DNA of 64,000 nt from Oenanthe sinensis (lineage: Eukaryota > Streptophyta > Magnoliopsida > Apiales > Apiaceae). The notes under the pieces are model-generated. The model was not told where the DNA came from. It saw nothing but the letters and a program-made list of their open reading frames with translations, and did no database searches. The stretch covers positions 563,001 through 627,000 of the forward strand of contig CM053804.1 of assembly GCA_028671895.1 (NCBI GenBank), read 5' to 3'. This document shows positions 47,886 to 60,566 of the stretch, piece after piece. Numbering within the stretch: position 1 is the stretch's first letter; every line of letters begins with the position of its first letter. Both the position numbers and the translations under genes were made by a program.

Positions 47886-50800
47886 GATATGAAAAAAGAT
47901 GGATTTTGAATAATCCTCAAAGGGGGTAGTACACGAGGTTTTGCTAAAACTTGAATCGGGGTCTTTTATGGATATTAAATTAATATTTTGGTATATTTGT
48001 GTCCCTATGGATATTTGAATTAGAATTTGACCATATATGTTGGAATCCAGACCTCAAACGGAGCTGATATAAAAAAATATAGATTTTGAAGAATCCTCAA
48101 AGGGGGTAGTACACGAGAATTTGCTAAAATTTGACTATGAGTCTTTTATGGATATTAAATTCATATTTTTATATATTTGTGTCCCTATGGATATTTGAAT
48201 TAGAAGTTGACCATATATGTTGGAATCCAGACCTCAAACGGAGCTGATATAAAAAAATATAGATTTTGAAGAATCCTCAAAGGGGGTAGTACACGAGAAT
48301 TTGCTAAAACTTGACTATGGGTCTTTTATGGATATTAAATTAATATTTTGGTATATTTGTGTCCCTATGGATATTTGAATTAGAATTTGACCATATATGT
48401 TGGAGTTCGGACCTCAAACGGAACTGATATAAAAAAATATAGATTTTGAAGAATCCTCAAAGGGGGTAGTACACGAGAATTTGTTAAAACTTGACTATGG
48501 GTCTTTTATGGATATTAAATTAATATTTTGGTATATTTGTGTCCCTATGGATATTTGAATTAGAATTTGACCATATATGCTGGAGTCCGGACCTCAAACG
48601 GAGCTGATATAAAAAAATATAGATTTTGAAGAATCCTCAAAGGGGGTAGTACACGAGAATTTGCTAAAACTTGACTATGGGTCTTTTATGGATATTAAAT
48701 TAATATTTTGGTATATTTGTGTCCCTATGGATATTTGAATTAGAATTTGACCATATATCCTGGAGTCCGGACCTCAAACGGAGCTGATATAAAAAAGATG
48801 GATTTTGAATAATCCTGAAAGGGGGTAGTACACGAGGTTTTGCTAAAACTTGAATCGGGGTCTTTTATGGATATTAAATTAATATTTTAGTATATTTGTG
48901 TCCCTATGGATATTTGAATTAGAATTTGACCATATATGTTGGAGTTCGGACCTCAAACGGAGCTGATATAAAAAAATATAGATTTTGAAGAATCCTCAAA
49001 GTGGGTAGTACACGAGTTTCGCTAAAACTTGAATCGGGGTCTTTTATGGATATTAAATTAATATTTTGGTATATTTGTGTCCCTATGAATATTTGAATTA
49101 GAATTAAACCACATATGTTGGAATCCAGACCTCAAACGGAGCTGATATAAAAAAATATAGATTTTGAAGAATCCTCAAAGGGGGTAGTACACGAGAATTT
49201 GCTAAAATTTAACTATGAGCCTTTTATGGATATTAAATTCATATTTTTATATATTTGTGTCCCTATGGATATTTGAATTAGAATTTGACCATATATGTTG
49301 GAGTTCGGACCTCAAACGGAGCTGATATAAAAAAAGATGGATTTTGAATAATCCTGAAAGGGGGTAGTACACGAGTTTTACTAAAACTTGAATCGGGGTC
49401 TTTTATGGATATTAAATTAATATTTTGGTATATTTGTGTCCCTATGAATATTTGAATTAGAATTAAACCATATATGTTGGAATCCAGACCTCAAACGGAG
49501 CTGATATAAAAAAATATAGATTTTGAAGAATCCTCAAAGGGGGTAGTACACGAGAATTTGCAAAAACTTGACTATGGGTCTTTTATGGATATTAAATTAA
49601 TATTTTGGTATATTTGTGTCCCTACGGATATTTGAATTAAAATTTGACCATATATGTTGGAGTTCGGACCTCAAACGGAACTGATATAAAAAAATATAGA
49701 TTTTGAAGAATCCTCAAAGGGGGTAGTACACGAGAATTTGCTAAAACTTGACTATGGGTCTTTTATGGATATTAAATTAATATTTTTGTATATTTGTGTC
49801 CCTATGGATATTTGAATTAGAAGTTGACCATATATGTTGGAGTTCAGACCTCAAACGGAGCTGATATGAAAAAAGATGGATTTTGAATAATCCTCAAAGG
49901 GGGTAGTACACGAGGTTTTGCTAAAACTTGAATCGGGGTCTTTTATGGATATTAAATTAATATTTTGGTATATTTGTGTCCCTATGGATATTTGAATTAG
50001 AATTTGACCATATATGTTGGAATCCAGACCTCAAACGGAGCTGATATAAAAAAATATAGATTTTGAAGAATCCTCAAAGGGGGTAGTACACGAGAATTTG
50101 CTAAAATTTGACTATGAGTCTTTTATGGATATTAAATTCATATTTTTATATATTTGTGTCCCTATGGATATTTGAATTAGAAGTTGACCATATATGTTGG
50201 AATCCAGACCTCAAACGGAGCTGATATAAAAAAATATAGATTTTGAAGAATCCTCAAAGGGGGTAGTACACGAGAATTTGCTAAAACTTGACTATGGGTC
50301 TTTTATGGATATTAAATTAATATTTTGGTATATTTGTGTCCCTATGGATATTTGAATTAGAATTTGACCATATATGTTGGAGTTCGGACCTCAAACGGAA
50401 CTGATATAAAAAAATATAGATTTTGAAGAATCCTCAAAGGGGGTAGTACACGAGAATTTGTTAAAACTTGACTATGGGTCTTTTATGGATATTAAATTAA
50501 TATTTTGGTATATTTGTGTCCCTATGGATATTTGAATTAGAATTTGACCATATATGCTGGAGTCCGGACCTCAAACGGAGCTGATATAAAAAAAGATGGA
50601 TTTTGAATAATCCTGAAAGGGGGTAGTACACGAGGTTTTGCTAAAACCTGAATCGGGGTCTTTTATGGATATTAAATTAATATTTTGGTATATTTGTGTC
50701 CCTATGAATATTTGAATTAGAATTAAACCATATATGTTGGAATCAAGACCTCAAACGGAGCTTATATAAAAAAATATAGATTTTGAAGAATCCTCAAAGG

Positions 50801-53800
50801 GGGTAGTACACGAGAATTTGTTAAAACTTGACTATGGGTCTTTTATGGATATTAAATTAATATTTTGGTATATTTGTGTCCCTATGGATATTTGAATTAG
50901 AATTTGACCATATATGCTGGAGTCCGGACCTCAAACGGAGCTGATATAAAAAAATATAGATTTTGAAGAATCCTCAAAGGGGGTAGTACACGAGAATTTG
51001 CTAAAACTTGACTATGGGTCTTTTATGGATATTAAATTAATATTTTGGTATATTTGTGTCCCTATGGATATTTGAATTAGAATTTGACCATATATCCTGG
51101 AGTCCGGACCTCAAACGGAGCTGATATAAAAAAGATGGATTTTGAATAATCCTGAAAGGGGGTAGTACACGAGGTTTTGCTAAAACTTGAATCGGGGTCT
51201 TTTATGGATATTAAATTAATATTTTAGTATATTTGTGTCCCTATGGATATTTGAATTAGAATTTGACCATATATGTTGGAGTTCGGACCTCAAACGGAGC
51301 TGATATAAAAAAATATAGATTTTGAAGAATCCTCAAAGTGGGTAGTACACGAGTTTCGCTAAAACTTGAATCGGGGTCTTTTATGGATATTAAATTAATA
51401 TTTTGGTATATTTGTGTCCCTATGAATATTTGAATTAGAATTAAACCACATATGTTGGAATCCAGACCTCAAACGGAGCTGATATAAAAAAATATAGATT
51501 TTGAAGAATCCTCAAAGGGGGTAGTACACGAGAATTTGCTAAAATTTAACTATGAGCCTTTTATGGATATTAAATTCATATTTTTATATATTTGTGTCCC
51601 TATGGATATTTGAATTAGAATTTGACCATATATGTTGGAGTTCGGACCTCAAACGGAGCTGATATAAAAAAAGATGGATTTTGAATAATCCTGAAAGGGG
51701 GTAGTACACGAGTTTTACTAAAACTTGAATCGGGGTCTTTTATGGATATTAAATTAATATTTTGGTATATTTGTGTCCCTATGAATATTTGAATTAGAAT
51801 TAAACCATATATGTTGGAATCCAGACCTCAAACGGAGCTGATATAAAAAAATATAGATTTTGAAGAATCCTCAAAGGGGGTAGTACACGAGAATTTGCAA
51901 AAACTTGACTATGGGTCTTTTATGGATATTAAATTAATATTTTGGTATATTTGTGTCCCTACGGATATTTGAATTAAAATTTGACCATATATGTTGGAGT
52001 TCGGACCTCAAACGGAACTGATATAAAAAAATATAGATTTTGAAGAATCCTCAAAGGGGGTAGTACACGAGAATTTGCTAAAACTTGACTATGGGTCTTT
52101 TATGGATATTAAATTAATATTTTTGTATATTTGTGTCCCTATGGATATTTGAATTAGAAGTTGACCATATATGTTGGAGTTCAGACCTCAAACGGAGCTG
52201 ATATGAAAAAAGATGGATTTTGAATAATCCTCAAAGGGGGTAGTACACGAGGTTTTGCTAAAACTTGAATCGGGGTCTTTTATGGATATTAAATTAATAT
52301 TTTGGTATATTTGTGTCCCTATGGATATTTGAATTAGAATTTGACCATATATGTTGGAATCCAGACCTCAAACGGAGCTGATATAAAAAAATATAGATTT
52401 TGAAGAATCCTCAAAGGGGGTAGTACACGAGAATTTGCTAAAATTTGACTATGAGTCTTTTATGGATATTAAATTCATATTTTTATATATTTGTGTCCCT
52501 ATGGATATTTGAATTAGAAGTTGACCATATATGTTGGAATCCAGACCTCAAACGGAGCTGATATAAAAAAATATAGATTTTGAAGAATCCTCAAAGGGGG
52601 TAGTACACGAGAATTTGCTAAAACTTGACTATGGGTCTTTTATGAATATTAAATTAATATTTTGGTATATTTGTGTCCCTATGGATATTTGAATTAGAAT
52701 TTGACCATATATGTTGGAGTTCGGACCTCAAACGGAACTGATATAAAAAAATATAGATTTTGAAGAATCCTCAAAGGGGGTAGTACACGAGAATTTGTTA
52801 AAACTTGACTATGGGTCTTTTATGGATATTAAATTAATATTTTGGTATATTTGTGTCCCTATGGATATTTGAATTAGAATTTGACCATATATGCTGGAGT
52901 CCGGACCTCAAACGGAGCTGATATAAAAAAAGATGGATTTTGAATAATCCTGAAAGGGGGTAGTACACGAGGTTTTGCTAAAACCTGAATCGGGGTCTTT
53001 TATGGATATTAAATTAATATTTTGGTATATTTGTGTCCCTATGAATATTTGAATTAGAATTAAACCATATATGTTGGAATCAAGACCTCAAACGGAGCTT
53101 ATATAAAAAAATATAGATTTTGAAGAATCCTCAAGGGGGGTAGTACACGAGAATTTGCTAAAACTTGACTATGGGTCTTTTATGGATATTAAATTAATAT
53201 TTTGGTATATTTGTGTCCCTATGGATATTTGAATTAGAATTTGACCATATATGTTGGAGTTCGGACCTCAAACGGAACTGATATAAAAAAATATAGATTT
53301 TGAAGAATCCTCAGAATTTGCTAAAACTTGACTATGGGTCTTTTATGGATATTAAATTAATATTTTGGTATATTTGTGTCCCTACGGATATTTGAATTAG
53401 AATTTGACCATATATGCTGGAGTCCGGACCTCAAACGGAGCTGATATAAAAAAAGATGGATTTTGAATAATCCTGAAAGGGGGTAGTACACGAGGTTTTG
53501 CTAAAACTTGAATCGGGGTCTTTTATGGATATTAAATTAATATTTTGGTATATTTGTGTCCCTATGAATATTTGAATTAGAATTAAACCATAAATGTTGG
53601 AATCCAGACCTCAAACGGAGCTGATATAAAAAAATATGAAGAATCTTCAAAGGGGGTAGTACACGAGAATTTGCTAAAACTTGACTATGGGTCTTTTATG
53701 GATATTAAATTAATATTTTGGTATATTTGTGTCCCTATGGATATTTGAATTAGAATTTGACCATATATGTTGGAGTTCGGACCTCAAACGGAACTGATAT

Positions 53801-56800
53801 AAAAAAATATAGATTTTGAAGAATCCTCAAAGGGGGTAGTACACGAGAATTTGCTAAAACATGACTATGGGTCTTTTATGGATATTAAATTAATATTTTG
53901 GTATATTTGTGTCCCTATGGATATTTGAATTAGAATTTGACCATATATCCTGGAGTCCGGACCTCAAACGGAGCTGATATAAAAAAGATGGATTTTGAAT
54001 AATCCTGAAAGGGGGTAGTACACGAGGTTTTGCTAAAACTTGAATCGGGGTCTTTTATGGATATTAAATTAATATTTTAGTATATTTGTGTCCCTATGGA
54101 TATTTGAATTAGAATTTGACCATATATGTTGGAGTTCGGACCTCAAACGGAGCTGATATAAAAAAATATAGATTTTGAAGAATCCTCAAAGTGGGTAGTA
54201 CACGAGTTTCGCTAAAACTTGAATCGGGGTCTTTTATGGATATTAAATTAATATTTTGGTATATTTGTGTCCCTATGAATATTTGAATTAGAATTAAACC
54301 ACATATGTTGGAATCCAGACCTCAAACGGAGCTGATATAAAAAAATATAGATTTTGAAGAATCCTCAAAGGGGGTAGTACACGAGAATTTGCTAAAATTT
54401 AACTATGAGCCTTTTATGGATATTAAATTCATATTTTTATATATTTGTGTCCCTATGGATATTTGAATTAGAATTTGACCATATATGTTGGAGTTCGGAC
54501 CTCAAACGGAGCTGATATAAAAAAAGATGGATTTTGAATAATCCTGAAAGGGGGTAGTACACGAGTTTTACTAAAACTTGAATCGGGGTCTTTTATGGAT
54601 ATTAAATTAATATTTTGGTATATTTGTGTCCCTATGAATATTTGAATTAGAATTAAACCATATATGTTGGAATCCAGACCTCAAACAGAGCTGATATAAA
54701 AAAATATAGATTTTGAAGAATCCTCAAAGGGGGTAGTACACGAGAATTTGCAAAAACTTGACTATGGGTCTTTTATGGATATTAAATTAATATTTTGGTA
54801 TATTTGTGTCCCTACGGATATTTGAATTAAAATTTGACCATATATGTTGGAGTTCGGACCTCAAACGGAACTGATATAAAAAAATATAGATTTTGAAGAA
54901 TCCTCAAAGGGGGTAGTACACGAGAATTTGCTAAAACTTGACTATGGGTCTTTTATGGATATTAAATTAATATTTTTGTATATTTGTGTCCCTATGGATA
55001 TTTGAATTAGAAGTTGACCATATATGTTGGAGTTCAGACCTCAAACGGAGCTGATATGAAAAAAGATGGATTTTGAATAATCCTCAAAGGGGGTAGTACA
55101 CGAGGTTTTGCTAAAACTTGAATCGGGGTCTTTTATGGATATTAAATTAATATTTTGGTATATTTGTGTCCCTATGGATATTTGAATTAGAATTTGACCA
55201 TATATGTTGGAATCCAGACCTCAAACGGAGCTGATATAAAAAAATATAGATTTTGAAGAATCCTCAAAGGGGGTAGTACACGAGAATTTGCTAAAATTTG
55301 ACTATGAGTCTTTTATGGATATTAAATTCATATTTTTATATATTTGTGTCCCTATGGATATTTGAATTAGAAGTTGACCATATATGTTGGAATCCAGACC
55401 TCAAACGGAGCTGATATAAAAAAATATAGATTTTGAAGAATCCTCAAAGGGGGTAGTACACGAGAATTTGCTAAAACTTGACTATGGGTCTTTTATGAAT
55501 ATTAAATTAATATTTTGGTATATTTGTGTCCCTATGGATATTTGAATTAGAATTTGACCATATATGTTGGAGTTCGGACCTCAAACGGAACTGATATAAA
55601 AAAATATAGATTTTGAAGAATCCTCAAAGGGGGTAGTACACGAGAATTTGTTAAAACTTGACTATGGGTCTTTTATGGATATTAAATTAATATTTTGGTA
55701 TATTTGTGTCCCTATGGATATTTGAATTAGAATTTGACCATATATGCTGGAGTCCGGACCTCAAACGGAGCTGATATAAAAAAAGATGGATTTTGAATAA
55801 TCCTGAAAGGGGGTAGTACACGAGGTTTTGCTAAAACCTGAATCGGGGTCTTTTATGGATATTAAATTAATATTTTGGTATATTTGTGTCCCTATGAATA
55901 TTTGAATTAGAATTAAACCATATATGTTGGAATCAAGACCTCAAACGGAGCTTATATAAAAAAATATAGATTTTGAAGAATCCTCAAAGGGGGTAGTACA
56001 CGAGAATTTGCTAAAACTTGACTATGGGTCTTTTATGGATATTAAATTAATATTTTGGTATATTTGTGTCCCTATGGATATTTGAATTAGAATTTGACCA
56101 TATATGTTGGAGTTCGGACCTCAAACGGAACTGATATAAAAAAATATAGATTTTGAAGAATCCTCAGAATTTGCTAAAACTTGACTATGGGTCTTTTATG
56201 GATATTAAATTAATATTTTGGTATATTTGTGTCCCTACGGATATTTGAATTAGAATTTGACCATATATGCTGGAGTCCGGACCTCAAACGGAGCTGATAT
56301 AAAAAAAGATGGATTTTGAATAATCCTGAAAGGGGGTAGTACACGAGGTTTTGCTAAAACTTGAATCGGGGTCTTTTATGGATATTAAATTAATATTTTG
56401 GTATATTTGTGTCCCTATGAATATTTGAATTAGAATTAAACCATAAATGTTGGAATCCAGACCTCAAACGGAGCTGATATAAAAAAATATGAAGAATCTT
56501 CAAAGGGGGTAGTACACGAGAATTTGCTAAAACTTGACTATGGGTCTTTTATGGATATTAAATTAATATTTTGGTATATTTGTGTCCCTATGGATATTTG
56601 AATTAGAATTTGACCATATATGTTGGAGTTCGGACCTCAAACGGAACTGATATAAAAAAATATAGATTTTGAAGAATCCTCAAAGGGGGTAGTACACGAG
56701 AATTTGCTAAAACATGACTATGGGTCTTTTATGGATATTAAATTAATATTTTGGTATATTTGTGTCCCTATGGATATTTGAATTAGAATTTGACCATATA

Positions 56801-59420
56801 TCCTGGAGTCCGGACCTCAAACGGAGCTGATATAAAAAAGATGGATTTTGAATAATCCTGAAAGGGGGTAGTACACGAGGTTTTGCTAAAACTTGAATCG
56901 GGGTCTTTTATGGATATTAAATTAATATTTTAGTATATTTGTGTCCCTATGGATATTTGAATTAGAATTTGACCATATATGTTGGAGTTCGGACCTCAAA
57001 CGGAGCTGATATAAAAAAATATAGATTTTGAAGAATCCTCAAAGTGGGTAGTACACGAGTTTCGCTAAAACTTGAATCGGGGTCTTTTATGGATATTAAA
57101 TTAATATTTTGGTATATTTGTGTCCCTATGAATATTTGAATTAGAATTAAACCACATATGTTGGAATCCAGACCTCAAACGGAGCTGATATAAAAAAATA
57201 TAGATTTTGAAGAATCCTCAAAGGGGGTAGTACACGAGAATTTGCTAAAATTTAACTATGAGCCTTTTATGGATATTAAATTCATATTTTTATATATTTG
57301 TGTCCCTATGGATATTTGAATTAGAATTTGACCATATATGTTGGAGTTCGGACCTCAAACGGAGCTGATATAAAAAAAGATGGATTTTGAATAATCCTGA
57401 AAGGGGGTAGTACACGAGTTTTACTAAAACTTGAATCGGGGTCTTTTATGGATATTAAATTAATATTTTGGTATATTTGTGTCCCTATGAATATTTGAAT
57501 TAGAATTAAACCATATATGTTGGAATCCAGACCTCAAACAGAGCTGATATAAAAAAATATAGATTTTGAAGAATCCTCAAAGGGGGTAGTACACGAGAAT
57601 TTGCAAAAACTTGACTATGGGTCTTTTATGGATATTAAATTAATATTTTGGTATATTTGTGTCCCTACGGATATTTGAATTAAAATTTGACCATATATGT
57701 TGGAGTTCGGACCTCAAACGGAACTGATATAAAAAAATATAGATTTTGAAGAATCCTCAAAGGGGGTAGTACACGAGAATTTGCTAAAACTTGACTATGG
57801 GTCTTTTATGGATATTAAATTAATATTTTTGTATATTTGTGTCCCTATGGATATTTGAATTAGAAGTTGACCATATATGTTGGAGTTCAGACCTCAAACG
57901 GAGCTGATATGAAAAAAGATGGATTTTGAATAATCCTCAAAGGGGGTAGTACACGAGGTTTTGCTAAAACTTGAATCGGGGTCTTTTATGGATATTAAAT
58001 TAATATTTTGGTATATTTGTGTCCCTATGGATATTTGAATTAGAATTTGACCATATATGTTGGAATCCAGACCTCAAACGGAGCTGATATAAAAAAATAT
58101 AGATTTTGAAGAATCCTCAAAGGGGGTAGTACACGAGAATTTGCTAAAATTTGACTATGAGTCTTTTATGGATATTAAATTCATATTTTTATATATTTGT
58201 GTCCCTATGGATATTTGAATTAGAAGTTGACCATATATGTTGGAATCCAGACCTCAAACGGAGCTGATATAAAAAAATATAGATTTTGAAGAATCCTCAA
58301 AGGGGGTAGTACACGAGAATTTGCTAAAACTTGACTATGGGTCTTTTATGGATATTAAATTAATATTTTAGTATATTTGTGTCCCTATGGATATTTGAAT
58401 TAGAATTTGACCATATATGTTGGAGTTCGGACCTCAAACGGAACTGATATAAAAAAATATAGATTTTGAAGAATCCTCAAAGGGGGTAGTACACGAGAAT
58501 TTGTTAAAACTTGACTATGGGTCTTTTATGGATATTAAATTAATATTTTGGTATATTTGTGTCCCTATGGATATTTGAATTAGAATTTGACCATATATGC
58601 TGGAGTCCGGACCTCAAACGGAGCTGATATAAAAAAAGATGGATTTTGAATAATCCTGAAAGGGGGTAGTACACGAGGTTTTGCTAAAACCTGAATCGGG
58701 GTCTTTTATGGATATTAAATTAATATTTTGGTATATTTGTGTCCCTATGAATATTTGAATTAGAATTAAACCATATATGTTGGAATCAAGACCTCAAACG
58801 GAGCTTATATAAAAAAATATAGATTTTGAAGAATCCTCAAAGGGGGTAGTACACGAGAATTTGCTAAAACTTGACTATGGGTCTTTTATGGATATTAAAT
58901 TAATATTTTGGTATATTTGTGTCCCTATGGATATTTGAATTAGAATTTGACCATATATGTTGGAGTTCGGACCTCAAACGGAACTGATATAAAAAAATAT
59001 AGATTTTGAAGAATCCTCAGAATTTGCTAAAACTTGACTATGGGTCTTTTATGGATATTAAATTAATATTTTGGTATATTTGTGTCCCTATGGATATTTG
59101 AATTAGAATTTGACCATATATGCTGGAGTCCGGACCTCAAACGGAGCTGATATAAAAAAAGATGGATTTTGAATAATCCTGAAAGGGGGTAGTACACGAG
59201 GTTTTGCTAAAACTTGAATCGGGGTCTTTTATGGATATTAAATTAATATTTTGGTATATTTGTGTCCCTATGAATATTTGAATTAGAATTAAACCATAAA
59301 TGTTGGAATCCAGACCTCAAACGGAGCTGATATAAAAAAATATGAAGAATCTTCAAAGGGGGTAGTACACGAGAATTTGCTAAAACTTGACTATGGGTCT
59401 TTTATGGATATTAAATTAAT
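47886..59420. repeat. Nested higher-order repeats of 11, 13, 16 and 16 monomers
   Basis: The diagnostic word GATATGAAAAAAGATGG occurs at 47886, 49863, 52200, 55053 and 57906. The intervals are 1977, 2337, 2853 and 2853 bp. Divided by ~179.8 bp these are 11, 13 and 16 monomers, the last with two shortened monomers (17 bp lost at CCTCAGAATTTGC near 53311, 56164, 59017; 7 bp lost at AAATATGAAGAATC near 53632, 56486, 59337). GAGTTTCGC (49015, 51353, 54206, 57059) and GAGCTTATATAA (about 50757, 53095, 55946, 58800) keep the same spacing. The third 16-mer is partial and diverges after about 59420. Confidence 0.88.
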
Positions 59421-60566
59421 ATTTTTGTATATTTGTGTCCCTATGGATATTTGAATTAGAATTTGACCATATATGTTGGAGTTCGGACCTCAAACGGAAC
59501 TGATATAAAAAAATATAGATTTTGAAGAATCCTCAAAGGGGGTAGTACACGAGAATTTGCTAAAACTTGACTATGGGTCTTTTATGGATATTAAATTAAT
59601 ATTTTGGTATATTTGTGTCGCTATGGATATTTGAATTAGAAGTTGACCATATATGTTGGAGTTCAGACCTCAAACGGAGCTGATATAAAAAAAGATGGAT
59701 TTTGAATAATCCTCAAAGGGGGTAGTACACGAGGTTTTGCTAAAACTTGAATCGGGGTCTTTTATGGATATTAAATTAATATTTTGGTATATTTGTGTCC
59801 CTATGGATATTTTAATTAGAATTTGACCATATATGTTGGAATCCAGACCTCAAACGGAGCTGATATAAAAAAATATAGATTTTGAAGAATCCTCAAAGGG
59901 GGTAGTACACGAGAATTTGCTAAAACTTGACTATGAGTCTTTTATGGATATTAAATTCATATTTTTATATATTTGTGTCCCTATGGATATTTGAATTAGA
60001 ATTTGACCATATATGTTGGAGTTCGGACCTCAAACGGAGCTGATATAAAAAAAGATGGATTTTGAAGAATCCTCAAAGGGGGTAGTACACGAGAATTTGC
60101 TAAAACTTGACTATGGGTCTTTTATGGATATTAAATTAATATTTTGGTATATTTGTGTCCCTATGGATATTTGAATTAGAATTTGACCATATATCCTGGA
60201 GTCCGGACCTCAAACGGAGCTGATATAAAAAAGATGGATTTTGAATAATCCTGAAAGGGAGTAGTACACGAGGTTTTGCTAAAACTTGAATCGGGGTGTT
60301 TTATGGATATTAAATTAATATTTTGGTATATTTGTGTCCCTATGGATATTTGAATTAGAATTAAACCGTATATGTTGGAATCCAGACCTCAAACGGAGCT
60401 GATATAAAAAAATATAGATTTTGAAGAATCCTCAAATGGGGTAGTACACGAGGTTTTGCTAAAACTTGAATCGGGGTCATTTATGGATATTAAATTAATA
60501 TTTTGGTATATTTGTGTCCCTATGGATATTTGAATTAGAATTTGACCATATATGTTGGAGTTCAGA

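Larger units (their letters stand above)
36133..60566. repeat. ~180-bp satellite array D, about 136 monomers
   Basis: Uninterrupted tandem satellite, 24.4 kb, with no gene and no inserted element visible. Monomer variants differ in the spacer word (GTTGGAGTTCGG, GTTGGAATCCAG, GCTGGAGTCCGG, CCTGGAGTCCGG, GTTAGAGTCCGG) and in the GAATCC/GGATCC and GGGTAGTAC region. The left part (to about 47 kb) uses markers absent from arrays A and B, such as CCGGACCTCTAACGG and GTACTCGAGG. The right part is organised in long higher-order units. The short frames that run across it are chance frames of the repeat. The array ends abruptly at 60566. Confidence 0.95.

Noticed and set aside
36133..60566. CRISPR-like reading of regularly spaced repeats
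   Set aside because: The whole 180-bp unit repeats with no unique spacers, and the context is a plant retroelement landscape. It is a satellite.
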